Positions 43,956-56,665 of a stretch of DNA of 64,000 bases are shown piece after piece. The notes below the pieces were generated by a model. It did no database searches. It saw nothing but the letters and a program-made list of their open reading frames with translations, and was not told where the DNA came from. A program made the position numbers and the translations under genes. Origin of the DNA: Hyposmocoma kahamanoa (taxonomy: Eukaryota; Arthropoda; Insecta; Lepidoptera; Cosmopterigidae); the NCBI RefSeq assembly GCF_003589595.1, contig NW_020653409.1, positions 3,716,982-3,780,981 on the forward strand. The letters are read 5' to 3'. Numbering within the stretch: position 1 is the stretch's first letter; each line of letters begins with the position of its first letter.

Positions 43956-45198
43956 GGGCACACGCACCGTAAGTTTCCGGAACTGGCCACTTACTTAAAC
44001 AATATTTAAAAAGTAACTTAAGTAAAATAGAACTTAACTTTTAGGATTTAACTCGTGAAAATTTTCGTGGTATGATTTTCTACGACTCTAATGGTCGTAT
44101 TCCAGAACTCTACTCAATGCTCAAGTCAGGACTTGAGTATTGGAGCGAGCACTGAAAATCATACACAAGTCCTTGCCATTAGGGTCGTATTTCCAGTGCT
44201 TGTGTTTCCAGTGCAATCCTGACTTGAGCATTGAGTAGAGTTCTAGAATACGACCCTGAATGTAATTTAACAGCTCAGCGGAGCTTCGCTCGGCTTCAAA
44301 CTGCTTTTGGCGATGAAGCACCATGCAAGACGACTTTTTGTAGCTGGTTTGCTTAATTCAAACGCGGTCGTGTGAATCTCAGTGACGAATTTCGTGATTG
44401 TCGCCCGTCCACTGCTGTGAACAACAAAAACATCGATGCTGTGTGCCGTATGATCAAAACAGACAGGCATGTGACATACCATGAGATTCGGGCATCTTTA
44501 GGCATAGGCATGAGCCTAATACAATCAATACTACACAAACATTTGGGTGTGAAAAAGCTGTGCTCTCGGTGGATCCTACACAATTTGACTGAAGCTCAAA
44601 AAACGGATCGCGTCACTTGATGCAATGCCATGCTTACCAGATTCAACTATGCGCCGTCAAATTTGGTGTGCGACATAGTAGTAGGTGACGAAACATGGAT
44701 TTACAGTTACGATCCCAAAACAAAGCAGCAATCGAGCGTATCGATATTTCGAGATGAGCCGAAACCAACCAAAGTGGCGCGCGTGCAAAGTGTCTCTAAG
44801 CAGATGATTGCTTCTTTTTTTAATAAAACTGGACACGTGGCTACTGTTGCTTTTTAGAATCGTTGTACCGTGAATAGTGATTGGTACACGACCATTTGTT
44901 TGCCAGAAGTTATTTACAAACTCCGTAAAAATAACCGTTCTCACACGGCCAGACAGACAAATGAATTTTTGAAGGTGAACAACATTTTCATCGCCTGAAG
45001 ATGCTGTCGAACAGTATGAAAACTATGTTTCAGAAATTGTCACGGAGGAGTGGCATAAATGTTTTCAAAATTGGTTCATTCGTATGATAAAATGCGTTAA
45101 CGCTAACGGAGAACATTTTGAGAAACAATAAATTAATTTCTGACCATTTATAGCATTTTTTCTTATTCATTCCGTCAACTTATAATGCGCCTCACGTT
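43956..45198 (+). mobile_element. Decayed mariner element, copy 2
   Basis: Left end GGGCACACGC...TAAGTTTCCGGAACTGG; the right end AACTTATAATGCGCCTCAC is its diverged inverse. The transposase in plus orientation keeps the middle lost from copy 1: DEFRDCRPSTAVNNKNIDAV, DRHVTYHEIRASLGIGMS, KKLCSRWILHNLTEAQKTDR, GDETWIYSYDPKTKQQSSVS, FFNKTGHVATVA. A stop at 44618-44620, another after the VATVAF block, later frameshifts and a 163-bp nested MITE (44093-44255) near the N terminus make it inactive. Same family as copy 1. Confidence 0.88.
44093..44255. mobile_element. Palindromic MITE nested in mariner copy 2
   Basis: Ends GGTCGTATTCCAGAACTCTA and TAGAGTTCTAGAATACGACC are inverted with one mismatch, and the arms continue (CTCAATGCTCAAGTCAGGAC against CCTGACTTGAGCATTGAG). 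It interrupts the mariner right after ATTTTCTACGACT; copy 1 reads on uninterrupted at the same place. Confidence 0.85.
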
Positions 45199-45574
45199 AT
45201 ATCTCGACGTCACGCTGGAATAATATAATATTAGCATTAGGTCATTCACATGAAAACGAATCTCATCGTCATTTTCATGATGAATTCATTATTTTGTTCT
45301 ATGATATTTTCATTACTAATAAGAACTTATTACGTAAAACTGAATTATATTTGTGGGTAGAAAATTTTCTAATTGGATTACGGCTGGTATAATTAAAACA
45401 AACAAGATCTTTATTTTATAAAATCGTCTAAAGTATCTAACCCACTTCACGGTATTGCTCACTTATCAATCGATTTTGCTAACGCCAGTAAAAAGTAATA
45501 GGTACAGTAAGTGTGGGTAAGTGTATGCGTAGCACAAAGTACTTTGCAATATATCGAGATTACTTAATACTCCG

Positions 45575-45745
45575 GGTCGTATTCCAGAACTCTACTCAAT
45601 ACTCAAGTCAGGGCTTGAGTATTGCAGTGAGCACTGAAAATCGTACTCAAGTCCTTGCCATTGGGGTCGTATTTCCAGTGCCTGAAATCATACTCAAGTC
45701 TGCTCAAGTCCTGACTTGAGCCTTGTAGAGTTCTGGAATACGACT
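45575..45745. mobile_element. Palindromic MITE, second copy of the GGTCGTATTCC family
   Basis: Ends GGTCGTATTCCAGAACTCTA and TAGAGTTCTGGAATACGACT. The internal order is the same as in 44093-44255 (CAAGTCCTTGCCATTGGGGT, CGTATTTCCAGTG). It lies 1.3 kb from the nested copy. Confidence 0.82.
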
Positions 45746-46366
45746 CTCTGTTACTAGTTAAATAGTCATACTTCTTTTTGGTCAGTTTTGGTGCTAAGGA
45801 GGACCATGCAAAGTCGCGCCAACAAGTGTAAGTGATATCGTCAGCCAAAATGCGTAAGGAATGAGAATGCGGGCAGACAAGTGGGCGCAACAGAAGATTG
45901 TTGGATAGTAAATGAAAGATATAATATAAATTGAGCAGTAATTTAATACTCTATCTACCTATACTCTTTGACGGCATTATCATTCTCATATGCCCCCACA
46001 AACTAATAAGAGATACTACGTACATGCCCCTTTAACTTGAACTTTGTTTGGTTTATAGCCATAACTCAAAATAACGCAATCAAAATTAAACTATATTACG
46101 AATCATCAGAACACTATTTAATTTTTTGAATACTTGCCCGGCAAAATACAAGATCGGAATAAACTAATCACATTTCTCACACGCATCCAAAGCTTGTGAT
46201 TGGTTCATAATATTTCACTTATCATAGTGAAGTGAGCGGCAAAGCAGCCATTTCAATTCGAGACAACTTCATTCAAGTTGTAATCGTCGAGCGGTGTTTT
46301 TGTGCGTTTCGATACGTTTTCCTTTGTTTTTATTAATTTTTTGTTACGTGGGTTTGTTGTAAAAAC

Positions 46367-49054
46367 ATGAAAAAAGGCTATAAAGTGACTGATGTTCGAC
46401 GAGAAAAGAAAATTGGTGTCGCCGCTGAGAACCTTGAGGAATTGATCCAGAAGTCTTATAAAAAACTCGGTGTAAGTTGCTTTTGTTTGTGTTTACGATT
46501 TTACCGTAACTTTTAGGGTGCATTTTCTGTTGATTTGGATTATATTATAGACTGTTTAATTCATAAATTTCGTGTGACTATCTTTAGTACAGGTATTAGG
46601 TTGAGGATAGACCCTTGACACGTTTAAATTAGCCTTGACCGATATCCGACGTACCTTGACCTAATTCTCCATGAATATCGGTTTTCAGTTCAATGTCAGT
46701 AGTGCCGATTGTCGATTGTTTGTGGCCGAGGACGGGACGCTGGTGGACGACGATGACTATCTGCGCACTTTGCCTCCTCAGACGCTCTTTATTCTGTTAA
46801 AGAGCACTGAGAAAATGGTAACTGGTAAGTTTTAACAAAATTCAAGGTAAAGCTGTCTACTACGTTTAAGCGAAAACATCGACGATTATTACGTAATTTC
46901 TTAAGTTAACAATTATCTGAATGAAAATTAGGTTAAAATTTTTGCTTAGTACCTATAATTAAAGTTTAAAGATATTTTGTATATTTTTTTAAAATGTGTA
47001 CCATTATAAATTGTAATGTCAGCAAAAAATAAATAAATGAAAAAAAAATATACAGGTCTTGTTCTAAGTAAGAAAGAAGATAAATTGTAGCTTAGCAAAC
47101 AACACCGCACAAGTAATTTTGCTCAAGTTGTTAATTTTAAAGAGTGAAAAAAACCACATACTTCAAGGGAGAAAAGACAGAAGGCCAAACTATAATGAAT
47201 AATAAAATATTTATAAATGTTTTGGTTCATTATTCTTTTTAGTTTTATTACAGTTGGTAGGTTGTATAAATTGTATTGATTTTCAGTAGATCAACATGAA
47301 AACCATGTGCAGAGCTGAATTTTAGCTTTTTCTTGTGAAATACTACAGCTACTTTTACTTTAAATTTAATTTTTGAACGAAAAATGTTTTTTCGACAAAC
47401 AGATGGAAAACTCTTGAAATGTACCTACATCAATAAATAAAAAAATTGTATGAATAGGTCATTTTTGATAAAAGTTTTTTCACCTTTTCTTCTCTGAAAT
47501 GTGTGCGTATGCGCGTGTGTGTGTGCTATATTTATGAATAGGTATCAAATAATTTATTTGTGTGTTGGTTAGGGGTAGGCTGATACCACAGCCTTCTTCT
47601 TACTATGATTCTGCACACATAATATGTATTATTAAAGTTATCAAACAAAATTAGTGGTAGAAATAGTTAAGTGTGCGAAAGAAAGATAATTCCTAATTGT
47701 AGGTACTATGTGGTCATAAAAGCGAAATATTAGAAAATGTAATGAGAATTTATTAGTTATATAAATGGTAATAACTTTATGTTTTACAATCCAAATAGTT
47801 TCTTATTTATATATCTATTTAATTTAAAAAGTATAAAGTTGCACTCTAATTCCCAACTGATTTTTAATGTCCCTAAAATTGTAATAACTTGAAGTATACA
47901 TATATGTAGAGTAGTCGAGTTAGCAAACTATTTTAATTTGTGTTTCAGATTTCGACTTTTACTATAATATGATCAGATCGACAAAGAAGGAGTACATTGA
48001 TACAGGAAGAGCTGCCAAAGAGTTTCTCAGCACTAATATGAAAGAGAAGTTCCGTCTGTTCCAGAAATACATTGCAGCCGCTGATGATGCGCGCACCATG
48101 CTTAGTGAGCGTAAGCAAGATCCCAATTGGTTTGAAGGTAGGCTGGAATCCACTGAATTTAATTTTACAGTGCTAATGACAAAATTTTGCGTACTTAGTT
48201 GCATCGAAGATTCCACTGTCGTGTAAAATCTACGTGTCACTGTTTGGTTTTTATTAAGTGTTCTTTTTTATGTATTGTTTCTCTAACGGGGCAGACATGT
48301 TCAATAATGATAAAAGCCCTTAAATAAATAAACAATAGCAAAATATCTATGAGTCCCACGTAGGGCGCCATAAATTTATTTTGATGAATACATAATTCTC
48401 GTTACAGGTTTGGAGTCCTCAGAAAAAACCAAAGAACAATCTATGTCAAAACGTGTCAAAGACCGTATGAGGGGATATTACTACAAAACCAAAAGTGCAC
48501 TGCAGGCATCCGAGCTCTATGTGCATTCACGTAATTGGCGCGGTAAGAAACTGATAGATCAGTTCCTTCTGGATCTTCGGAAACTTCTTGAATCTAATAA
48601 GTACAATGAGACGTATTTTAATCGAAAAGCCAACGAAGACGATCGTTTATGCGATGAAAAGGGACTATTCGTTTGCAATGGTCTCTGGAACAACAACAAA
48701 TGCGAATACGAGGGCGAACATGTCATAAATCCTTACCGAAGTCGAGAGGAAAGGATTATATTCCAGACTTGGAATTTGGACCACAGGATTGAACTATCCA
48801 GGTCCATAATACCGAAGATATTGGAAGCTATCGTGGCTTTATATAAAGGGGATATTAAATGTATATCATGCGAGAAAGATTTTAAGAGGGGCGGCGTCGA
48901 GACTGATCGGTATTATTTACAGATTTTCACTCGTGAGAATTTAAAACTGGTGCACATTGTTTGCCATTATAAAGGGAAACATGACACTAATTCTGACGTG
49001 TACACGGTATGTAATAAATGTTTCAGGGGTCAGAGCATTGAGTTCTGTAACTAA
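46367..49054 (+). CDS. DFFB: DNA fragmentation factor 40 kDa subunit / caspase-activated DNase
   Basis: Four exons: 46367-46471 (ATG), 46689-46824, 47949-48137 and 48408-49054 (TAA), GT-AG throughout, phases exact, 358 residues. Exons 1-2 form the CIDE-N domain (KGYKVTDVRREKKIGVAAE; EDGTLVDDDDYLRTLPPQT), which pairs with the inhibitor DFFA/ICAD. Exon 4 is the nuclease: H248 in GEHVINPYRSREER, H269 in TWNLDHRIE, and H326, H330 and H335 in KLVHIVCHYKGKH. These five histidines keep the spacing of the mammalian catalytic and metal-binding set (21 apart, then 4 and 5). Cys-rich pieces (CNGLWNNNKC; CISC; CNKC) may hold zinc. The enzyme cuts linker DNA in apoptosis after caspase release; the Drosophila relative is DREP4. 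All key residues are present, so it should be active. Intron 2 (1.1 kb) contains a short LINE-like A-rich tail near 47030. Confidence 0.94.
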
Positions 49055-52000
49055 GTTTTTACAACTTGAAGAATGAAGTTACGAACTTGATTTAGAGGCA
49101 TCATTGTCTTATGTTAAACATGCCATAATATAAAAGCGAAAATATCTTACGTCAACGAAAATTGACAATCAACTTTATTTTCTTAAAATTACAAAAAAGG
49201 ACAACCATGCCTCAATTTTATTTTTGTATAATTAAAAGTTTCAAAAATAGTAATGGAGTAATTAGGCACTTATTTCGTTTATTTTTTAACTTTAAAATTT
49301 ATGTCTGTCTATTTGTGTAATATTTAAATGTGCCAAATATCATACTAAATGTACTTACTAAAATTGGATATACCTACATATACTTTTTTGGAATATAATT
49401 ACTCGAACGGCTTCTAGTATCGTAGTCAATGTAGAAAATATCACTAAAGTAGTGGATTTATGAATGTTAACATGTTATATTGTTATGGGGCCTTTTTAAA
49501 TGGCGAATATATTGTCTGAAAGAGGGACAGGGCTACTGGAAGGAACGAGACATGTATTAATATTTTTCAAGGCAGGATACTGGGAAATAATGGTACATTC
49601 TGATTGATTTTATTTTTAATAATACATATTCTTCGAAAACAAAAGTTATGAGGAACATGAACTAAATTTGTGGCCTAGCCTTAACGAAAGTAAAAGAAGG
49701 GCTCAGTCCAATAAATTTAAAATAGTACAATGTCATAAAATAGGTATAAACAATATAAAATACTTCATACTAATACTAAACAGTATAAATTCCAGGCACT
49801 TATGATGCTTTAAAAACATTTAAATTACGTGAAGTTGAGTTTTATATAATTATTAATAACCACGTCCTCTCGCTTCTACAATGTTAATACGAGTGATAAT
49901 TGAACGAACTAACGCAACGTAAGAATAATGGAAGGAAAGGAATTCGAGAAGAAATAAATAAAGAGGGTGCCAAAAATTTGGATGACGATGAAGGAGTTCA
50001 GCATCGTCATAAACTGTCGGTAGGATTATTTGTGGACCGAGGAACAAAAGTTACAGTAGTGTGTCTAACACTTGTACGCGTACAGGGGTGCTCTCTCTTC
50101 CTGCCGACATATTTGCCAGGGCTCTGTTAGATTACAAAGATTTTTATATTCCACGAATTATTCTCCTTTACCCTTCATTATAGCTAGAGTAGGCGTGTAT
50201 TAGACACACAATTTCCAATATCACTACTATTTTGATATAATGAAATGCTCCAATATGTGATAGTCTTGTTTTCCTGGACGGAGACAGCAGGTGTGAGGGA
50301 AGTGAGGGAAGGAGAATTAGGCTTTGGGCAAATCACCTAATATGTTGTTGACTTGAAGAAACTAACACTTCAAAATCCGCGCTATGTGTATGACGTATTT
50401 GTGTAATTTAATAATAAAAAAATAATTATTTTTTTTTAATCATGTTTCGACTGAAATAAAATTGAATCATGTATCTATTTTGACCCAAGGCAGTCATTTA
50501 AAGGTAAAAAGTACCTACAATAATTTGCTTTTTAGATGCTATGACCAAGATGAGTAAATTTTACTCACCTTGGTCATAAAATTTGAAAAAACTAACATTT
50601 GGTTTACTAATTCATTTTTCAATGCAGTTACAAGAAAAGTTGTACCTTCTATAATTTGAAGCGAGCGAAAAATGGTACCTACGTTTTTGTCTTAGCAAGG
50701 AAACTTCTTATATTTAATGCAATACATTAAAAGTATTTAAATTATATTAAAAAAATTAACAATGGATTCGTAAATTAATCGCCCGCGGTTCGGGCATAAG
50801 GTGCCAATTCGTTTGCAATAATCTAGGTACTTTCCGCGAGTAAAATAATTAATTTTTAAATAAAATAATTTTTGCTGCACTTGTACTTTGACTTAAACAA
50901 GATATCGGAAAGTAACATTCAACCTCAATTTTAATACAGGGTTATTAGATAGCCATAAATGAGAAGCAAATGATATATTTATGTACGAATTATTCTTAAA
51001 AAGGATTATTTTTAGGAAAAATATTTAAAATTATTTTTCTTGAACGACTGAAAATATCGAATTTCTATTTATTTTTATTATTAGATAGGTACGTAATGTA
51101 ATAATGATGGAAAAGGACCTTTTTTTGATAATAATGATGATATTTGCTATTATCAGAAAAGCTCCTATGGTCGAGTTGGAGTAAAGGATTAGTGTGGATA
51201 TATCATTGCATTTTGAAAGCAGCTGTCCACAATACTGTTTTTATAATTGTTCTTCCTATCATTGACAACCTTTCGCAGATAACCTAATGGAACTTAATAA
51301 ATGAATTTCAGTAAATATAACATATAACTATTAACTTAAAATTATGTAGTTACTGTAATCTTTAGAATTAAGAGTTTTAAAAATCGAAGAATATTCTATT
51401 TTGTTACAAGCGTATATTGTTATTAAGTAGATTATGCGATGTATGCGTTGGTCTCATGCCTTTTCTAGAAATAATCGTGGCTCTGTTTATACGTAATAAG
51501 TGATGAAATAATTAAGTTTTTTACTAAATTTTAACTTGTCACATTTACACGTATTTTAGTGAAGCTATTTTGACATTTTAGCAACACTATATAAGTGCTT
51601 CAAACTTTAACTCACGCCTACCGGTGAATGCGCTACATAATGTTGGGATGGAAAAATTTCCATTTAAAAAAAAACATATTTTTCCACATTTTACAGTGAC
51701 ACCCTTATGAAGTTTTAAGAGCTTATTTGAAGAGAACTTTTAAAATAAGCCAAGCAGGGTTCAGAAAATTACATTAGCAATGTTTATACAATTTTATTTT
51801 ATAATTCATGCAAAATAAACGTAAAAAAATTATCCAAACGTAGAACTTCGCATTATACGAGCCTTTTTTCCAATTTTTCCTGAAATATTGCCATTTTCAT
51901 TTTTTCGGAAAATTGCCAACCGCTACCTTAAGTCTAGTCTAGCCTAGCCTAGTAAAGGTCGGTTATTTCGCAAAAAAAAAAGGTTTGATTTTAATTTATT

Positions 52001-53328
52001 TATTATATATCTATACATATTTTTCAAATTTATCACTTATCCATCGATGATTGATTTTGATTACTTGACAGCTGTTAAGTGATTGTTTACATGCACAAAT
52101 TAATTTAAAAATTTATTTAATTACTCTGTCACTTAATACATGTAAACTAGCGATTAGGTAGATTAGTGAAACAGCAATATTAACGTGTAACCTAGAAGCA
52201 CAAAATATTATAAGAAACATAGTTTTATTACTTGTTGAATAGAACATTAGCTTACGTCAGGTCACTCGATTTTTTTTTCTCGATCTATTGCATATAGTCG
52301 GGTTTTTAAGTAAATGTAATAAACTACTAAAGTTGCTTGGAAAGATAATTTGTACGGCTATCAGAGATTCAGTCAGAACTGCCTTAGTCGTCTTTTGTCC
52401 AAAAGGAAGTCTGTCTAAATTTGAATTCCTAGTCTTTCTTTGTGGCCAGTCAGTCCACTGGTCGTCCATGGAGGCTGGACGTGACAATAGTGTTATCATG
52501 TTTATATAGTGTAGTGATGGGTTCGGCTCGGTTTTCAAATATATACATTTAGTCTCTACATACCCATACTTCTAACCATCATTTTTCTGTTATCAAGTTG
52601 GATCAGAGAAGTTAAGTGAACACAATTTTTATTTTACCAAAAACTGGCAACTCATTCATGCCTCCTTAATGTATGAGGCAGAGTAAGGAAATCGGAAATG
52701 AACTCTAGTATCATGAAGAAATTCCGAAGAGCTCAATATGGGTAGAAACTAGTTCTTACAGCAACCTTTCACATAATTAGAATTGCTTAACAATAAGTTG
52801 TTATCCATGCTACCCGAGGTCATGAGACTAACACAGCTGTTAAAATACAGTAGATGCTTCCAGTGCATACTCGTAGTAGTAGCTTTATAGATAGTTGGTA
52901 GAGATGTTCAAGTAGCTAAAATATTTAGAAGTAGGTATCAACTCTATACAGTATTACAAACCTTATCCTGACGTAGTAAAATAAAAGAAAATATAACATT
53001 TAAAAAAGTATTTTATTTAAATAGAAAATATTTACAGGAAATAAGTGTTTTAAGTAAGCTGAAGCAGCCATAGTACTAAATTAAGTTTATTTTTTTATAT
53101 ACTTGTTAATGTATTCGAACCTGTAATAATAATAACAGTCGTCAGCTTTAATATGTGAAATGATTTCATATAGGGTTATTTGTAAAATAATAACTGCCTC
53201 GCAGGACTAAATTACTAATATCATGAACAACAACTGCAGTTTCAGAACTTTTATTTAATCATCAGATTTTACTTTCCTTCAAAAATTAAAATATTTAGGT
53301 ATGTTCCACAACTCTTCAGAAACTAGAG

Positions 53329-53795
53329 TTGCAACGAATATTCAGTTACTATTCGGTATTCGGCTTATTCGGTTTTTTTTGGCTATTCGGCCGAGTACTG
53401 AATATTAAATCACTATTCGGCCGAATACCTAAAAACAGGAGGAATAAATAAGAAACAAGAAACAGTAAATTATCACAAATAGTAACGTCTATGAGATAAA
53501 AAAAGGTGACATCAAATGAACACTACCTACTTATTATGTAATTTTGTCATGAAATCATAATTAAATTAACGCTAACAAAATCAACTTGGTACTTATTACT
53601 CGATACTACTACTTGGTACTTATTATTTGAAAGTTAATCAAACTGAAGTGAAATAAACTATTACTTTCTTCGTTAAGATGTCATAAATTTTTGTTTCTTT
53701 TTACAAAATCATGATATCATCATCCCAAATATTCGGCCTCTGTCCGGGCTGAATATTCGGTATTCGGCTTGAGGGCGAAATACTATTCGTTGCAA
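53329..53795. mobile_element. Inverted-repeat MITE of the TTGCAACGAATA type
   Basis: Left end TTGCAACGAATATTCAGTTA and right end ACTATTCGTTGCAA, with many ATTCGG / CCGAAT units in both halves (GGTATTCGGCTTATTCGG; CTGAATATTCGGTATTCGGC). The middle is AT-rich. This end type is common in arthropod non-autonomous elements. No clear target duplication was found. Confidence 0.65.
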
Positions 53796-54527
53796 TACGC
53801 CACAAACCAATCTCCACTGGTGGGGAAATTTAATTTTTCCTATGTCATCGACTCTGCGCGCGTTTTCTTTTAAAAAGTGTAAAAGCTTCGGTTTTCTTTA
53901 AAAAGTGTAAAAATTCGATATTTTCCCAGTGTCTGCGTAACAAGTACTACGCCAGCGGGATTTGTGGAATAAAATTTAATCAAACTAGGATCCCCACCAG
54001 TAGGGATTAGTGGAATATAGCGAACTTACTAGCAAATACAGTCCTAAAAGTGTCAGATAGTACCTACAGCAAAAACTTGCCACTATTCTTGGTAAAATTA
54101 TGTTTTGTAAAAAGTCATGGAACAAAAGTTTATGGTGTTAGTAATATGATCCCGCGAGGTTGTTACTATTTCACACATAATTCTGCACAACAAAACTATT
54201 AAGAAATAATAACATAGTACTTTCATTCTGTATAACTTCAAACAACAGCTATGTATTAAAAATATATTTATGTTTAAAATTTATTAGTTTTTTATTTTAC
54301 CATTCAAGTATCACCTTATAAAATAGTTATTTCTATTCTTTATCTTTACGCAAAATAATTTCAGACCTTATGGAAGTCTACTCACACACACGATACGACA
54401 TCGCAGAAACAACTTTTATGTCCATGCGCAATGCCTTTTTCGCTCTTATTGCATGACCGACTTTTGTTGACATGAAAGTTTGTCTCGTCTACAGAAAGAA
54501 ATTAGATAGCTAAAAATTTTAATATAT

Positions 54528-55170
54528 AAAGGCTTTGTTCCCACTAACGACAAATGGGAAAAATACCCATATATTACCAGGTGGTGACAAACGGGATAAA
54601 AAAATCCCAGTTGTTGCCAGTGATGATTTCTACTGGCGACAAATGGGGGAAAATAAAATCCCATATAATACCAGGCGGTGATAAACGGGATAAAAAAATC
54701 CCAGTTGTTGCCAATGGTGATTTCTACTGGCGACAAATGGGGAAAAATAAAATCCCATAAGTTACCAGGTGGTGACAAACGGGATAAAAAAATCCCAGTT
54801 GTTGCCAATGGTGATTTCTACTGGCGACAAATGGGGGAAAATAAAATCCCATATGTTATCAGGTGGTGACAAACGGGATAAAAAAATCCCACATGTTACC
54901 AGGTGGTGACAAACGGAATAAAAAAATCCCAGTAGGTTGCAAAAAAAAGTTGTAAAAAAACGAAACGGTATAAAAATTTCAATTAATGCAGTTTGTTGCC
55001 ACCATCGCAAGGGAATAAAATAAAATTCGAGTTAATAAGATCTATACTTTTATCATTAAAATTTTTTGCCCTATTTGTCGCCACGGAAATCACCACTGCT
55101 AACAACTGAGACTTTTTTAACGATTTTTTACCCATATGTCGCCAGTGGGAACAAAGCCAGTGGTGACAAC
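54528..55170. mobile_element. Foldback element with internal 94-bp tandem units
   Basis: Outer ends GGCTTTGTTCCCACTAACGA and the inverse ending GTGGGAACAAAGCC. Between them is an array whose CAGGTGGTGACAAACGGG phrase recurs at about 54578, 54672, 54766, 54860 and 54900: three 94-bp steps, then a 40-bp step. Each unit has two half-units with a small GGGAT...ATCCC hairpin. An open frame runs through the array on both strands because of its composition; this is not taken as coding. Confidence 0.78.
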
Positions 55171-55380
55171 TGGGAATTAGCGCTAAAAATGGATTCATAA
55201 TGTAGTCAAAATATAGTAAGTTCTTAGAATGTCATAGTATACATAACAGTATATGTATACAAGAGTAAGGAATATCCAATGTAGGTTTAAAAAAATGCAC
55301 AAACGGAGAGACAGCTTTGTGGCCTTAAAATGTCTAAATAAAACCAATGAAATTAGCTGTACAATGTAATAACATAAAAT

Positions 55381-56625
55381 CATTGACCTACCAACAAATG
55401 GACGTCGTGTCTAATACAAAAACCACGAAAAAAATGTTCGAAGTTAACCTATACAAACGTTAAATTGTAATGTCATTGCAGTACTGCCTAATTTTGCTTG
55501 CAACAATTTAAAGGCCCAAAAACAACATATTCAGCTTCTACTGGAAAATTAACAAAATGCACAATATTAAGCTTCGACTGAAAATTACAAAATTCAAAAT
55601 AATCTTTATTTCATAAGCATTATTACATTTGAAATCGTCACATGAACACACAGAGTAATGGAGCAGCCTTTATCGTAAATATTAATTAATTTTTATATAT
55701 ATTATCATGTCGAATTTTGTACAAATTCACTTAAAGAAATAATAAAGAGTTGGGCAGGACATCATACATATATACCTACAAATATTACTACAAATGTGAA
55801 AATAAGAAATGTACCGATATTCCAACTAAACGTAAACTCTAATATTCGTAATTCCGAAAACCGGTTTATTATAAAACCATTACGCTTTCCAGTAATTTTG
55901 ATGCTTTTCACAAAGACAAAATTGGCTTTTGTTTTGTAATCTTCCTAAAAAAATACATTCGACATTGTGAAAATTCGAGCAAACGTTATTTCGGGCAAAT
56001 GTATTTTCTGACTTCTGATAGGTAATCACAAGCCGTAAAACGAGTACAACAATATTTTGTTAGTTACTGCTAAAGTTTACTAAAAAATAATTTTAAAAAT
56101 AAGATTAAAATCAAAGCGACTCTATGGTGTCTTTGTTCTAAATATTTCATCGCTTGCGGTTCGAACAATTGAAAATGACCAAGAAGCTTCTTGTTTGTTT
56201 ATATAAGCTTCTTGAAATTGACGTACTGGGTCTCTTTCCATCTTTTGCGCATGCAATGTGTGGAAAACGGACAGTTAGCTATTTGATTATTTTGTGTGCT
56301 TTTGTAATTTATATTTACGAGTTATTTACGATTCATTTATATATAAATTAAATTTATAAAACTGCTCAAAATAACACTTTTAAATGAGAACTATGATAGA
56401 TAACACAATATATTTGTTTAGTGAAATTATGATACGAAATCCTGTTTTTGCACTTTACTGCAGTAATTTTTACAAATTATTATATGGTACTGCATGATTG
56501 ACAACCGCGCTGTCAGTCGAACAAACGAAGACTGTTGCGCGATTGACGCTCTGTATACGATTTTAACGCCCTATACGTGCGGATTTTTAGCGCGAACCCG
56601 ACGTCCATTTATTGGTAGGTCAATG
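55381..56625. mobile_element. hAT-like MITE family, large copy (1,245 bp) with 8-bp target duplication
   Basis: Ends CATTGACCTACCAACAAATG and the inverse ending GGTAGGTCAATG. Perfect CATAAAAT duplications lie at 55373-55380 and 56626-56633. The first about 125 bp and last about 120 bp match the halves of copies 9867-10150 and 14383-14609. About 1 kb in between (near 55501-56508) is absent from the other two copies, so it is either a nested insertion or the longer ancestral form. No transposase frame is seen. Confidence 0.82.
56608..56613 (-). terminator. Candidate RRS1 polyadenylation signal inside a MITE end
   Basis: On the minus strand the MITE end reads CCAATAAATGGACG, placing AATAAA 53 bases after the RRS1 stop codon. 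It is the first canonical hexamer downstream of the gene. Use is inferred. Confidence 0.5.
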
Positions 56626-56665
56626 CATAAAATACATCAATTATGTCATTCTGACAACAACAACC

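Larger units (their letters stand above)
41752..46366. other. Divergent intergenic stretch between DTYMK and DFFB
   Basis: No gene recognised. It contains DTYMK promoter sequence at the left, a perfect 13-bp-arm hairpin (42272-42301), an R280 copy (43600-43845), mariner copy 2 (43956-45198) with a nested MITE, and a second MITE of that family (45575-45745). The right end should hold the DFFB promoter; no core promoter motif is claimed. Confidence 0.55.
49055..56665. other. Long convergent intergenic stretch between DFFB and RRS1
   Basis: No gene recognised in 7.6 kb; short open frames near 49900 and 52290 have no family resemblance or coding features. It contains a MITE of the ATTCGG type (53329-53795), a foldback element with tandem subunits (54528-55170) and a large hAT-like MITE copy (55381-56625) that ends 40 bases from the RRS1 stop. 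DFFB 3' UTR lies at the left end; no canonical AATAAA is close, the first clear one being near 50410. Confidence 0.6.

Noticed and set aside
49900..50130. Plus-strand frame of 76 codons between DFFB and RRS1
   Set aside because: No splice context, no family resemblance and no counterpart nearby; consistent with chance in a 7.6-kb non-coding stretch.
54530..55000. CRISPR-like spacing of repeats
   Set aside because: The 94-bp units are contiguous diverged tandem repeats, with no unique spacers, and the genome is an insect's.
54554..55010. Overlapping open frames on both strands with repeated GDKRDKKIP-like words
   Set aside because: They follow the 94-bp tandem array; the absence of stops comes from repeat structure, with no independent coding evidence.
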